Of a DNA stretch of 45,081 nt, positions 1 to 5,210 are shown in pieces. The stretch is from a virus. The notes under the pieces are model-generated. The model saw only the letters and a list, made by a program, of their open reading frames with translations, was not told the DNA's origin and made no database searches. The translations under genes were made by a program, and so were the position numbers. The stretch lies in IMG/VR virus record IMGVR_UViG_3300022746_000031, positions 1 through 45,081 of that record; one strand, written 5' to 3'. How positions within the stretch are numbered: position 1 is the stretch's first letter; each line of letters begins with the position of its first letter.

Positions 1-82
1 TGAGAGGCTTATCGGCAACTTTTGCTTTCCATCCGGAACGTGCCAACTCATCCTTGATCCACTTGGGAAGTTGCTTAGCCAT
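1..82 (-). CDS. Small hypothetical protein, 5' part (gene crosses the window join)
   Basis: This is the start of a leftward gene whose remainder is at 44886-45081. The ATG is at 82, overlapping the end of the DUF2283 gene by 8 bases. The first residues read MAKQLPKWIKDELARSGWKA. Joining through the 31-bp end repeat gives an 81-residue protein ending in VIHY. It is basic at the N-terminus with no membrane segment or recognised domain. Its place between two genes that overlap or nearly touch it makes it part of the long leftward early operon. No function can be assigned. Confidence 0.75.
   Translation of the reverse strand, partial: MAKQLPKWIKDELARSGWKAKVADKPL
2..32. repeat. Terminal 31-bp direct repeat, left copy
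   Basis: Bases 2-32 are identical to 45051-45081, the last 31 bases of the window. Base 1 is T whereas the base before the right copy is A, so the match starts exactly at base 2. A leftward reading frame stays open when the two ends are joined through this repeat. The simplest reading is an assembly overlap of a circular or circularly permuted genome; a true short terminal repeat is less likely because it would cut a gene. Confidence 0.85.
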
Positions 83-302
83 TGGCATTTTCCTTCAACT
101 CAAATGCGGGACCATGTATAGCTAGTGGTGGGCAGTCAAGAATCTCCATGCCAACCACTTCGCCTGCGTCATTGAGATCTAGGTTTATTTGACGTGTGAC
201 AGTTTTACGGCTTACTCCGCCGCCGAAATGGAATGAGATGTAGGCAGAGCCATGCTCGTCTGGGTGCCAGACTGCGGCTAGAGCGTGTTCAAAATTAGGC
301 AT
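75..302 (-). CDS. DUF2283-like small protein
   Basis: A 75-residue protein. The ATG at 302 overlaps the stop of the preceding gene (TAA at 297-295), which is why it is preferred over the in-frame ATG at 326. The central part carries the alternating beta pattern of DUF2283, ending in INLDLNDAGEVVGMEIL, close to the family pattern of a D-rich turn followed by a GIEIL strand. DUF2283 proteins are small, of unknown biochemistry, and found in bacteria, phages and archaea. Here it lies in the accessory leftward operon. The family call rests on the C-terminal motif only. Confidence 0.65.
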   Translation of the reverse strand: MPNFEHALAAVWHPDEHGSAYISFHFGGGVSRKTVTRQINLDLNDAGEVVGMEILDCPPLAIHGPAFELKENANG

Positions 303-498
303 TAGCGAGCTTCTCCCAGGCATCATCAGTCATAGCCAGCACGTCACCAGAAGCCGACTTACGGGGCTGCAACTCAGTGAATTGCTTATTGGTAGTAATC
401 AGAATGCCAACCTCGTTACCGCCCTCATAGACGTAGTAACGGCGAATCAGATTACGCTCACGGATCGAAGCCGAGAAAAGAGAAACGTGAATACTCAT
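295..498 (-). CDS. Hypothetical protein, 67 aa
   Basis: It starts at ATG 498, just after the stop of the next upstream gene, and ends overlapping the DUF2283 gene start. It begins MSIHVSLFSASIRERNLIRR and has a strand-rich middle and an acidic end with a DDAWEKL helix. No domain is recognised. Tight packing on both sides supports it as a real operon member. Confidence 0.65.
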   Translation of the reverse strand: MSIHVSLFSASIRERNLIRRYYVYEGGNEVGILITTNKQFTELQPRKSASGDVLAMTDDAWEKLANA

Positions 499-708
499 TT
501 AGATTGTCCTAAAGATTAGGTAAAGAATGACGACTAAGGTAGCGGTTGCAACAGTCAAAACTATTTTAGCTGCAAGCAAGGCAGGGTCCTTGGAGATTGA
601 AGGAAGCCCAGACTTGCGATGTTTAGCGTGTTGCGGGTCATACTTGCGTATGTTCCAGGTTATCTGGTTGAATAGGTAGCGAAGGCGTGGTTGCCCTTTT
701 GTGTTCAT
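499..708 (-). CDS. Small basic membrane protein, 69 aa
   Basis: The frame is open further upstream, but ATG 708 is chosen because GAAAGG lies 11 bases before it and the upstream extension would translate a GC-rich stem-loop (732-763). The product is basic at the N-terminus (MNTKGQPRLRYLFN) and has one clear C-terminal membrane segment of about 20 residues rich in V, A, L and I (near residues 47-67) followed by RTI. This suggests a single-pass inner-membrane protein with the basic part in the cytoplasm. Such small proteins often act in host takeover or superinfection exclusion, but nothing here shows which. Confidence 0.65.
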   Translation of the reverse strand: MNTKGQPRLRYLFNQITWNIRKYDPQHAKHRKSGLPSISKDPALLAAKIVLTVATATLVVILYLIFRTI

Positions 709-731
709 TAGTGAACATACCTTTCGGTTAG

Positions 732-763
732 CCCCCGTCCAGTTATCGTTCACTGGGCGGGGG
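732..763. other. Strong intercistronic stem-loop
   Basis: CCCCCGTCCAGT at 732-743 pairs with ACTGGGCGGGGG at 752-763 (12 bp, one mismatch, 8-base loop). It lies between two leftward genes, just after the stop at 773. No T-run follows on the minus strand, so it is not a standard intrinsic terminator. It could protect or process the mRNA, or act as an attenuator ahead of the membrane-protein gene. Confidence 0.6.
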
Positions 764-772
764 TCGAATGTT

Positions 773-1111
773 TTATCGGGGATTCCCGAAGCGGTCGGAT
801 AGGTCATCGCCAATCTGGTATGAACCATCATCAAGGTTCACATACATTGACGGATTATCAGCCCAACTAGCGGCTTCATAAGGATCAGCGACTGAGCTAA
901 CCCCGAAACTCAACTTGCCGTCATAGCCCAAGCTAGTGAAGACAGCGTTGATTATCTGAGCCGTGAGGTAGGCACTATCACCAATACAACTAGACGTAGC
1001 GAGAATCTCTTTCACAGGATCATAAACCTCCTCACCCGCAGAGAAACTATAGACCTCAATCGGGTTAGGGAATGAGCTTGACTCAAGGAATACATGAACA
1101 CGGTCACCCAT
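773..1111 (-). CDS. Hypothetical acidic protein, 112 aa
   Basis: The ATG at 1111 overlaps the TAA of the upstream gene in a TAATG arrangement, indicating coupled translation. It begins MGDRVHVFLESSSFPNPIEV and is acidic, with two central cysteine/serine-rich and alanine-rich stretches and a C-terminal tract GSYQIGDDLSDRFGNPR. No membrane segment or known motif is visible. It belongs to the accessory block of small leftward genes. Confidence 0.7.
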   Translation of the reverse strand: MGDRVHVFLESSSFPNPIEVYSFSAGEEVYDPVKEILATSSCIGDSAYLTAQIINAVFTSLGYDGKLSFGVSSVADPYEAASWADNPSMYVNLDDGSYQIGDDLSDRFGNPR

Positions 1112-1383
1112 TAGTTGATACCCCGATTCTCAATAATCTGCTCAATGTAGTAGTTCTCAGTTTCGTTGGCGTTATCGAAATAAGGATCGTCATTCTCGAT
1201 GTATTCAACAAAACGAGCAAACTCGTCATTGGTAATGGGAGCTGCAACTGGCTCATCGGTGAAAGCCAGTTGCTCGTTGAGCGATGCGGTTGAGTAAACG
1301 AGTGGCACATAAATTAAGTCGTTAGCGTCATAACGCTGCTTCAACTGTTCGATGTATTCATCTCTGGTTTTTACTGCATACAT
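1111..1383 (-). CDS. Hypothetical acidic protein, 90 aa
   Basis: It starts at ATG 1383 behind GAAAGG in a CCAACC-rich leader. It begins MYAVKTRDEYIEQLKQRYDA, a probable helix, and the second half is very acidic (FVEYIENDDPYFDNANETEN). The composition and size resemble phage proteins that mimic DNA or bind host factors, but this is only a general impression. It is translationally coupled to the next gene. Confidence 0.7.
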   Translation of the reverse strand: MYAVKTRDEYIEQLKQRYDANDLIYVPLVYSTASLNEQLAFTDEPVAAPITNDEFARFVEYIENDDPYFDNANETENYYIEQIIENRGIN

Positions 1384-1402
1384 GGCGTGGTTGCCTTTCT
1401 TT

Positions 1403-1418
1403 GGTTGGGTTGGGTTGG
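1403..1418 (+). other. G-rich TTGGG repeat, possible G-quadruplex
   Basis: The plus strand reads GGTTGGGTTGGGTTGG, four G-runs of two to three spaced by TT. It lies in the 35-base gap between two leftward genes, so the mRNA carries the complementary CCAACCC tract immediately before the GAAAGG ribosome-binding site. A two-tier quadruplex could form on the template strand; equally it may simply be an unstructured leader. Confidence 0.35.
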
Positions 1419-2072
1419 TTAGTAGGGTAGGTCGATTAGGTCGGATACGTCTAGATCCCAGCCGTAGTGCCTAGCGCAAAACAGACGGGCAATGTTCACG
1501 CGCATAAAAGCTGCACGCTCAGCCTCGGCGGGCGGTGCTTCCCAACGGAAGGCAGGAAACCATCCGTTGAGCTCTAGAGGGTTAGGCTTACTGAATGGCA
1601 CCGGGGTTTCACCCTTGAACCAGGCTTCAGTAAGTGCAGGGGCAAACTCCCTCACCAACTGGTAAGGAATGTTGCGGTTGTCTAAGTCCTTAGCCGCTTT
1701 CATACGAAGCTCTTCGTGATTGTGGCGGTTGAATTTGCGAGCCTCGGTCAAGGCTTGGTGTTTGCGTGGATCGATGCCCTCGGCTATCTCAGCCAGTGGA
1801 GCGCGAACACCATTAGGTGCTTCGACTCTAGTGAACATCGTTCGGTTGCCCTGAACGTCCTTACCGTTAGCGCGTAGCCAGTTTTCAACGTCCGCTAGAC
1901 GATACCAAACGGCGTTGGATGACTCGTGGGTGTATTCGTCAAACTTAGCCAGGTGTCGGTATTGGTCCCTGCGCCACAGACGGATGGTTGATTTGGGGAT
2001 GCCCGTGAGGCTAGAAACATCTTCAATTTTTATGAGAGTGCCTAGCTGCGGATCTTCGATGCGTGTTGCCAA
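1419..2072 (-). CDS. Winged helix-turn-helix (MerR/excisionase-like) regulator, 217 aa
   Basis: It starts at TTG 2072 behind AAGGAAG. Residues 14-34 (IKIEDVSSLTGIPKSTIRLW) form a helix-turn-helix of the MerR/AlpA/excisionase type, followed by VWYRLADVENWL near 55-66, the usual wing-and-helix end of this fold. The rest (about 80-217) is helical and charged with no recognised domain. It is the first gene after a 260-base regulatory region with a good promoter and several inverted repeats, so it may regulate itself and nearby accessory genes. It is too long for a simple excisionase, and no integrase is present. Regulator role is inferred from fold and position. Confidence 0.7.
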   Translation of the reverse strand: MATRIEDPQLGTLIKIEDVSSLTGIPKSTIRLWRRDQYRHLAKFDEYTHESSNAVWYRLADVENWLRANGKDVQGNRTMFTRVEAPNGVRAPLAEIAEGIDPRKHQALTEARKFNRHNHEELRMKAAKDLDNRNIPYQLVREFAPALTEAWFKGETPVPFSKPNPLELNGWFPAFRWEAPPAEAERAAFMRVNIARLFCARHYGWDLDVSDLIDLPY

Positions 2073-2126
2073 TTTTCTTCCTTACTCTAGGATTCTAATA
2101 CTACCTATGGTTTTGTTAGTGTATTG

Positions 2127-2155
2127 AGTGTAACTCGGGGGACTTTGCTTGTAAA
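2127..2155 (-). promoter_or_regulatory. Putative promoter of the 217-aa regulator
   Basis: On the minus strand, TTTACA (2155-2150) is followed after 17 bases by TACACT (2132-2127), about 55 bases before the TTG start at 2072. The -10 overlaps two units of the 9-bp element (AATACACTA at 2125-2117 and a TTACACTC-type unit before it) that also forms arrays at 3752-3787 and 3917-3943. Confidence 0.6.
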
Positions 2156-2163
2156 GGGGTTTT

Positions 2164-2181
2164 AGGGGTCAAAATACCCCT
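2164..2181. repeat. Inverted repeat just upstream of the -35 box
   Basis: AGGGGT (2164-2169) and ACCCCT (2176-2181) are perfect arms around a 6-base loop. It sits nine bases upstream of the putative -35 of the 217-aa regulator promoter, a normal place for an operator. Confidence 0.45.
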
Positions 2182-2234
2182 TATTTAGCCATAAATTGCA
2201 ATTTTCTTATTAGTTCCTATGATTTTTATGTTGG

Positions 2235-2270
2235 GTGTTGGTTTTCTTAGAGTTATAGGAAAACTAACAC
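2235..2270. repeat. 12-bp inverted repeat in regulatory region
   Basis: GTGTTGGTTTTC (2235-2246) and GAAAACTAACAC (2259-2270) are inverted copies with one mismatch and a 12-base AT-rich centre. It lies in the promoter region between the second zinc-ribbon gene and the 217-aa regulator and may be an operator or a structured leader. Confidence 0.45.
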
Positions 2271-2319
2271 TCAATGTGTGATTTTGGCTAAGGGCTTGCG
2301 GAATGTTTTTTGCGTAATA

Positions 2320-2338
2320 AGTGAGAATCATTCTCACT
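2320..2338. promoter_or_regulatory. Fur-box-like palindrome
   Basis: AGTGAGAAT-C-ATTCTCACT is a perfect 9-1-9 palindrome. Its core TGAGAATCATTCTCA has the 7-1-7 layout of Fur-family operators (TGATAATNATTATCA), with one G/C substitution in each arm. It overlaps the stop of the second zinc-ribbon gene and lies about 170 bases upstream of the regulator promoter. No T-run follows on either strand, so it is not a terminator. A metalloregulator site is an inference from the pattern alone. Confidence 0.4.
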
Positions 2339-2480
2339 AAGGGGAGGGCTGATTGACGTTTCCATTCGGCACGTCATCGCCGAAGAATACGGGGGAGCAT
2401 GACGGGTAGGCGCAACTGGTGCAGAGCTGTGTAAGGTTCACCTCGTCACAGAATGGGCAACAGTAAAAGTCTGGGCGCAT
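2337..2480 (-). CDS. Small zinc-ribbon protein 2, 47 aa
   Basis: It starts at ATG 2480 in a TAATG overlap with zinc-ribbon protein 1. It begins MRPDFYCCPFCDEVNLTQLC and has a CPFC pair followed by LCTSC and a further cysteine, enough for one treble-clef or rubredoxin-like zinc site. The C-terminal tail is short, FFGDDVPNG then NVNQPSP. Two adjacent mini zinc-binding proteins suggest roles as nucleic-acid or host-protein adaptors. Function unknown. Confidence 0.65.
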   Translation of the reverse strand: MRPDFYCCPFCDEVNLTQLCTSCAYPSCSPVFFGDDVPNGNVNQPSP

Positions 2481-2599
2481 TAGATAACCTCCCATCGGTA
2501 AAAGTCCTCATCGCATTCAGGGCAAAAAGCGTAGTAACCGGGAGTTGCGTTATTCAAGTCCACTGCATTGTGGCAACGTGGGCATTCAGGCGCGTTCAT
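2480..2599 (-). CDS. Small zinc-ribbon protein 1, 39 aa
   Basis: The ATG at 2599 overlaps the stop of the 196-aa gene (TAATG). It begins MNAPECPRCHNAVDLNN and holds two CxxC pairs, CPRC and CPEC, separated by about 20 residues including GYYAF, a compact zinc ribbon. It ends YRWEVI at a TAATG that starts the next zinc-ribbon gene. The unbroken coupling of three genes is good evidence that it is translated. Confidence 0.7.
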   Translation of the reverse strand: MNAPECPRCHNAVDLNNATPGYYAFCPECDEDFYRWEVI

Positions 2600-3189
2600 T
2601 ACTCCACCTCTATTTCAAAGGCGAGCTCAAGAGCCTCGGCGCAAGTGTTCAGCGAGGGTGTCCAAAACTCATCGGTCAAAGACGGAAGCACAAAGTCACG
2701 GCGATAATCAGGATCGGATTCCCAGGTGAGGTGCTTGCGAGTGTAGCCAGCATCCTCATTGGTCCAGACGGTGGCACGCTCAAGGAAGACGGTGTAAAGG
2801 TCATTCCGTAGAAAGGATTCAGTTTCGTGGATGAGCTCAGGCAAAACTGATTCGTTTTTGTAGTAGTAGAAAACGCGCCAGTAATCCCCCTGAGAATAGC
2901 CACGGGCATCTTTGAAGCCAGAGGCATAGCCCTCATTGGCGACAAGGTTCGACAAGGCACTTTCAAACTCTGGTCCGTAGTCGTTTCCAGGTTCGGCTAT
3001 CTCGGCCGCGAGACTGGTAACGTCAAGTGGTCCAACGTCTGCGCCATAACTACGGCGGGTTGCTGCGATCCAGACACCCCAGGTATCGGATTCCCCGAGG
3101 ATTTCCTCAAGGGAAACTGAATACTGGTTATCCTCAACGCGGATACGGGTGAGACTGTCGATTTCGTAAAGCTGCACTGCATCGTTCAT
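2599..3189 (-). CDS. Hypothetical acidic protein, 196 aa
   Basis: It starts at ATG 3189 and ends in a TAATG overlap with the zinc-ribbon gene. It is acidic and aromatic, beginning MNDAVQLYEIDSLTRIRVED, with a central GYASGFKDARGYSQGDYWRV and an acidic C-terminal helix (AEALELAFEIEVE). It has no membrane segment and no motif I recognise. It is one of the largest proteins of the accessory block, and its length and coupling argue that it is real. Confidence 0.75.
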   Translation of the reverse strand: MNDAVQLYEIDSLTRIRVEDNQYSVSLEEILGESDTWGVWIAATRRSYGADVGPLDVTSLAAEIAEPGNDYGPEFESALSNLVANEGYASGFKDARGYSQGDYWRVFYYYKNESVLPELIHETESFLRNDLYTVFLERATVWTNEDAGYTRKHLTWESDPDYRRDFVLPSLTDEFWTPSLNTCAEALELAFEIEVE

Positions 3190-3194
3190 TGTGA

Positions 3195-3374
3195 TTATTC
3201 CTTTACTAGGGTTTGGTTGTTGCTGGTTAGGCGGTCAAGAAAAAGGGACTTGGCTTCGGCTTTGGTGTAGCCCATAAACTGTGCGTGTTCGTAGTATTCA
3301 AAGCCCGTGTATGGATCGGATACGAGGGCAGACAACTCCCAGGCACCTTGAAAGGTTCGGCGATAGGTAATCAC
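3195..3374 (-). CDS. Hypothetical protein, 59 aa (GTG start)
   Basis: GTG at 3374 overlaps the TGA of the upstream gene (GTGA). It begins VITYRRTFQGAWELSALVSD and continues with GFEYYEHAQFMGYTKAEAKS, a pattern of strands followed by a helix that looks like a folded small domain. It fills the space between two well-supported genes with proper coupling. It has no recognised family. Confidence 0.65.
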   Translation of the reverse strand: MITYRRTFQGAWELSALVSDPYTGFEYYEHAQFMGYTKAEAKSLFLDRLTSNNQTLVKE

Positions 3375-3706
3375 GCTTCAACCCCCTTTAGGTAGCGGTT
3401 GAGAGCTGCAACGGCTTGGTCACGGGTGGCAAACTCGCGAAACGCTCCAATAGTGCTAATGCCCTCATCCGAATAACGGCGGAGAGTGTAAAGGCGTGGT
3501 TCGGCGGGGTAGTAAGGCATCGAAGTGTCTTCAGAGGTAACGAAAAGGTAAGCCTCGCCTGAGTCGTGGGTGAGGGTTGCCCAGAGGATACGCGACTTGA
3601 AGAATGCCATTGTGGACTTGCTGAACCAATAGCCAGAGTTTGCGATGATCTGCGCCCAGGCAGTGTCCGCATAAGCTGCGGGGGGTGTGATTAGGTTGTC
3701 GTTCAC
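3371..3706 (-). CDS. Hypothetical protein, 111 aa
   Basis: It starts at GTG 3706 with GAAAGG eight bases upstream. It is strand-rich in the middle (ILWATLTHDSGEAYLFVTSE, then PRLYTLRRYS) and ends with a helix, ATRDQAVAALNRYL. This architecture resembles small proteins found in many phages and plasmids, but I cannot name the family with certainty. It is the first gene after the 400-base iteron region, so it is probably expressed from the promoter at 3742-3771. Confidence 0.7.
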   Translation of the reverse strand: MNDNLITPPAAYADTAWAQIIANSGYWFSKSTMAFFKSRILWATLTHDSGEAYLFVTSEDTSMPYYPAEPRLYTLRRYSDEGISTIGAFREFATRDQAVAALNRYLKGVEA

Positions 3707-3741
3707 TTTGTAGCCTTTCGGTTGGTGTTGCTGGTTGGTTA

Positions 3742-3771
3742 GTAATACTCTAACACACTCAACACACTAAA
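3742..3771 (-). promoter_or_regulatory. Putative leftward promoter for the 111-aa gene
   Basis: On the minus strand, TTTAGT (3771-3766) is followed after 18 bases by TATTAC (3747-3742), giving a leader of about 30 bases before the GTG at 3706. The -35 and spacer lie inside the first array of 9-bp repeats, as expected for operator control. Match to consensus is only moderate. Confidence 0.4.
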
Positions 3772-3787
3772 TACACTCAATGCACAA
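3752..3787. repeat. Iteron array 1: four 9-bp units
   Basis: Four contiguous units read AACACACTC, AACACACTA, AATACACTC and AATGCACAA. They overlap the putative leftward promoter. The same unit recurs in array 2 and, inverted, over the promoter at 2127-2155. Confidence 0.75.
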
Positions 3788-3792
3788 AGTTT

Positions 3793-3844
3793 TTTGGTAA
3801 CAGTTTGGTAACGCGGGTGAGGTGGGCAAAGTGTGGCAAAGTGT
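3793..3844. repeat. Two further tandem direct-repeat pairs
   Basis: TTTGGTAAC occurs at 3793-3801 and 3804-3812, spaced by 11 bases, one helical turn. GGCAAAGTGT occurs twice in direct tandem at 3825-3844. Together with the 9-bp arrays they make this a dense field of potential protein-binding sites. Confidence 0.7.
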
Positions 3845-3916
3845 GCGTGGCTAGCCAAACCCCCTCACGCTTGCACAATTTTTGATTTGCCACGCAACCG
3901 CACCCGTCTAGCACGC

Positions 3917-3943
3917 AACACACTCAACACACTCAACACACAA
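3917..3943. repeat. Iteron array 2: three 9-bp units
   Basis: Three contiguous units read AACACACTC, AACACACTC and AACACACAA, in the same orientation as array 1, about 130 bases to its right. Array 2 has no obvious promoter over it. Confidence 0.75.
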
Positions 3944-4020
3944 GGTAAGCACCGCCGGACGCGCCTGGATCGCGATCCCTGGACGCAACCTGGGCAGCTC
4001 GCTCAGCGGTCGCAACGCGG

Positions 4021-4041
4021 CGCACATTCCAGCCGTCCCCT
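4021..4041 (-). repeat. 16-bp element, copy A
   Basis: On the minus strand the core reads AGGGGACGGCTGGAAT (4041-4026), and five more bases (GTGCG) match copy B. It lies just past the terminator of the preceding leftward gene and before the iteron region. Confidence 0.75.
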
Positions 4042-4061
4042 AAGAAAGCTGTCCGGGTATG

Positions 4062-4098
4062 CTAAAAGCCCCCTAGCAGGTCGCTAGAGGGCTTTTAG
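4062..4098 (-). terminator. Terminator after the 133-aa gene
   Basis: Two 16-base arms (4062-4077 and 4083-4098) pair with one mismatch around a 5-base loop. The arms carry CTAAAA at one end and CTTTTAG at the other, so each strand has a short T-run. It lies eight bases past the stop at 4106 and probably works in both directions. Confidence 0.8.
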
Positions 4099-4105
4099 AG
4101 GGTGT

Positions 4106-4507
4106 TTAGGCTATCACCTCTTGCCAGAGTGCGTTGTCCATCTCACGGGTTTCTCCGCCTCTCCACTGCCAATCAAAATAAGGCTCGCGAGTCTGCAAAC
4201 CCTCGATTGCCCAGTAGAGGAAAGAGAACGGGCTGAAAGTGAAACTTTCGCCAGTGGGTGGCTCTTCGATGAGTTCGTTTAGGCTCTCGTCAAGTTGCTG
4301 GGCAAACTCCGTTGCCTTGTGCCAGTCAAAAGCATCTAAGCCGTTCAGCAATTCAACGGTGGCATCAAAGTCAAGGATGCGTTGAACGCCTCCCTTAGTG
4401 GCGTAGGGATGCACCTCGACACTGATAGCGAAGGTGAAGCCCAACACACGGATAAGGCAAACATTGCGGTGGGTCGGGTGTAGTTCATCGGGGTTGATAA
4501 AGCCCAT
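4106..4507 (-). CDS. Hypothetical protein, 133 aa
   Basis: ATG 4507 is chosen over an in-frame ATG at 4549 because GAGGAG lies ten bases upstream. It begins MGFINPDELHPTHRNVCLIR, has a strand-rich first half, a helical acidic middle (ATEFAQQLDESLNELIEEP) and an aromatic end with YFDWQWRGGE. It stands alone as a transcription unit bounded by terminators, headed by 16-bp element copy B. Function unknown. Confidence 0.7.
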   Translation of the reverse strand: MGFINPDELHPTHRNVCLIRVLGFTFAISVEVHPYATKGGVQRILDFDATVELLNGLDAFDWHKATEFAQQLDESLNELIEEPPTGESFTFSPFSFLYWAIEGLQTREPYFDWQWRGGETREMDNALWQEVIA

Positions 4508-4571
4508 TTTTTCTGCTCCTCTGCCAGGTGGTTGTGTCTGGCAATACAATTCAAACTGCTAAACGGCGCAA

Positions 4572-4592
4572 CGCACATTCCAGCCGTCCCCT
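4572..4592 (-). repeat. 16-bp element, copy B
   Basis: The same minus-strand core AGGGGACGGCTGGAAT (4592-4577), plus GTGCG shared with copy A, lies between the terminator of the 156-aa gene and the start of the 133-aa gene. Confidence 0.75.
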
Positions 4593-4600
4593 TGTCCGGC

Positions 4601-4636
4601 GGGCAAGAGAAAAGAGCCAGTTTTACGACTTGGCTC
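4601..4636 (-). terminator. Intrinsic terminator after the 156-aa gene
   Basis: On the minus strand GAGCCA (4636-4631) pairs with TGGCTC (4619-4614), followed by TTTTCTCTT. It starts 19 bases after the stop of the 156-aa gene and precedes element copy B. Confidence 0.75.
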
Positions 4637-4655
4637 AGGTCGCTTGGGGAGCAAG

Positions 4656-5126
4656 TTAGTTGCGAGTGATGGTGATGTCACTGTCATCGTGGTCGCCATC
4701 TTCACCGCTGAGTTCAACGCTGTCGATGTCCACACTGAAAGTTGGGTTCTTGTCCCAGTCGAGGTTACTGCGGATGTAATCAGCGTCCATACCGCGAGGT
4801 GCAGTGACGGTGAAGGAATAGGTCAAGACAACCTCAACCTCAAACTCATTGGTGAGATCCACACCCAGGTGAGCTGCAAGCGGCGCCATTGCGTCGAGTC
4901 CGGCGAGGGTGTCGGTGTCATCGCTGTCCAGGAGGTCATTGAGGTATTTCTTAGCATTGCCACGGAAGGCCGCGTAACCGTTGCGGAGGTCATCAAGGCG
5001 AAGGCGGAGACTCTCAACCTCTGCCATTGCTCGCTCTGCGGTTGCAGTCTGCTCAGATGCGATGGCGATGATGGTGTTGGTGTCGTTGTTCTCTACTGCC
5101 TGCTGAAGTGTTTCGTGGATGTTCAT
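4656..5126 (-). CDS. Hypothetical coiled-coil protein, 156 aa
   Basis: ATG 5126 is preferred (GGGAG nine bases upstream) over an in-frame upstream start at 5183. The N-terminal half is helical with heptad-like character (MNIHETLQQAVENNDTNT, then TAERAMAEVESLRLRLDDL), suggesting a coiled coil around residues 25-60. The C-terminal half has beta strands (EFEVEVVLTYSFTVTAPRG) and a very acidic end (GEDGDHDDSDITITRN). It is the first leftward gene of the accessory block, divergent from the double-HTH regulator, and is headed by 16-bp element copy C. Probably an early protein; function unknown. Confidence 0.7.
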   Translation of the reverse strand: MNIHETLQQAVENNDTNTIIAIASEQTATAERAMAEVESLRLRLDDLRNGYAAFRGNAKKYLNDLLDSDDTDTLAGLDAMAPLAAHLGVDLTNEFEVEVVLTYSFTVTAPRGMDADYIRSNLDWDKNPTFSVDIDSVELSGEDGDHDDSDITITRN

Positions 5127-5210
5127 CTTTATTGCTCCCTTAGTTGGTGGTGCTTTGTCGCCAGCGATTTGCTGACAAGACAAGTCTGCCCTGTTTGATG
5201 TTGTGAAAAT

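Larger units (their letters stand above)
3707..4020. other. Gene-free regulatory or origin-like region
   Basis: No credible gene is present. The stretch holds two arrays of a 9-bp repeat, two other tandem direct repeats, a putative leftward promoter, and a perfect 12-bp palindrome GGATCGCGATCC at 3967-3978. Its left part is rich in A and T, its right part rich in G and C. The combination suits a replication origin or a regulatory hub. A leftward transcript entering from the 16-bp element at 4021-4041 would have about 300 bases of leader here. Confidence 0.55.

Noticed and set aside
709-834. Longer start for the small membrane protein
   Set aside because: The extension translates a GC-rich stem-loop and overlaps the upstream gene; ATG 708 has a good ribosome-binding site.
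3833-4087. Plus-strand frame of 84 codons in the repeat region
   Set aside because: It runs through the iterons, 16-bp element and half of a terminator; its product is R/T-rich without pattern.
4644-5198. Open plus-strand frame of 184 codons
   Set aside because: It is antisense to the well-supported 156-aa leftward gene, has no ribosome-binding site and a low-complexity V/C-rich product.
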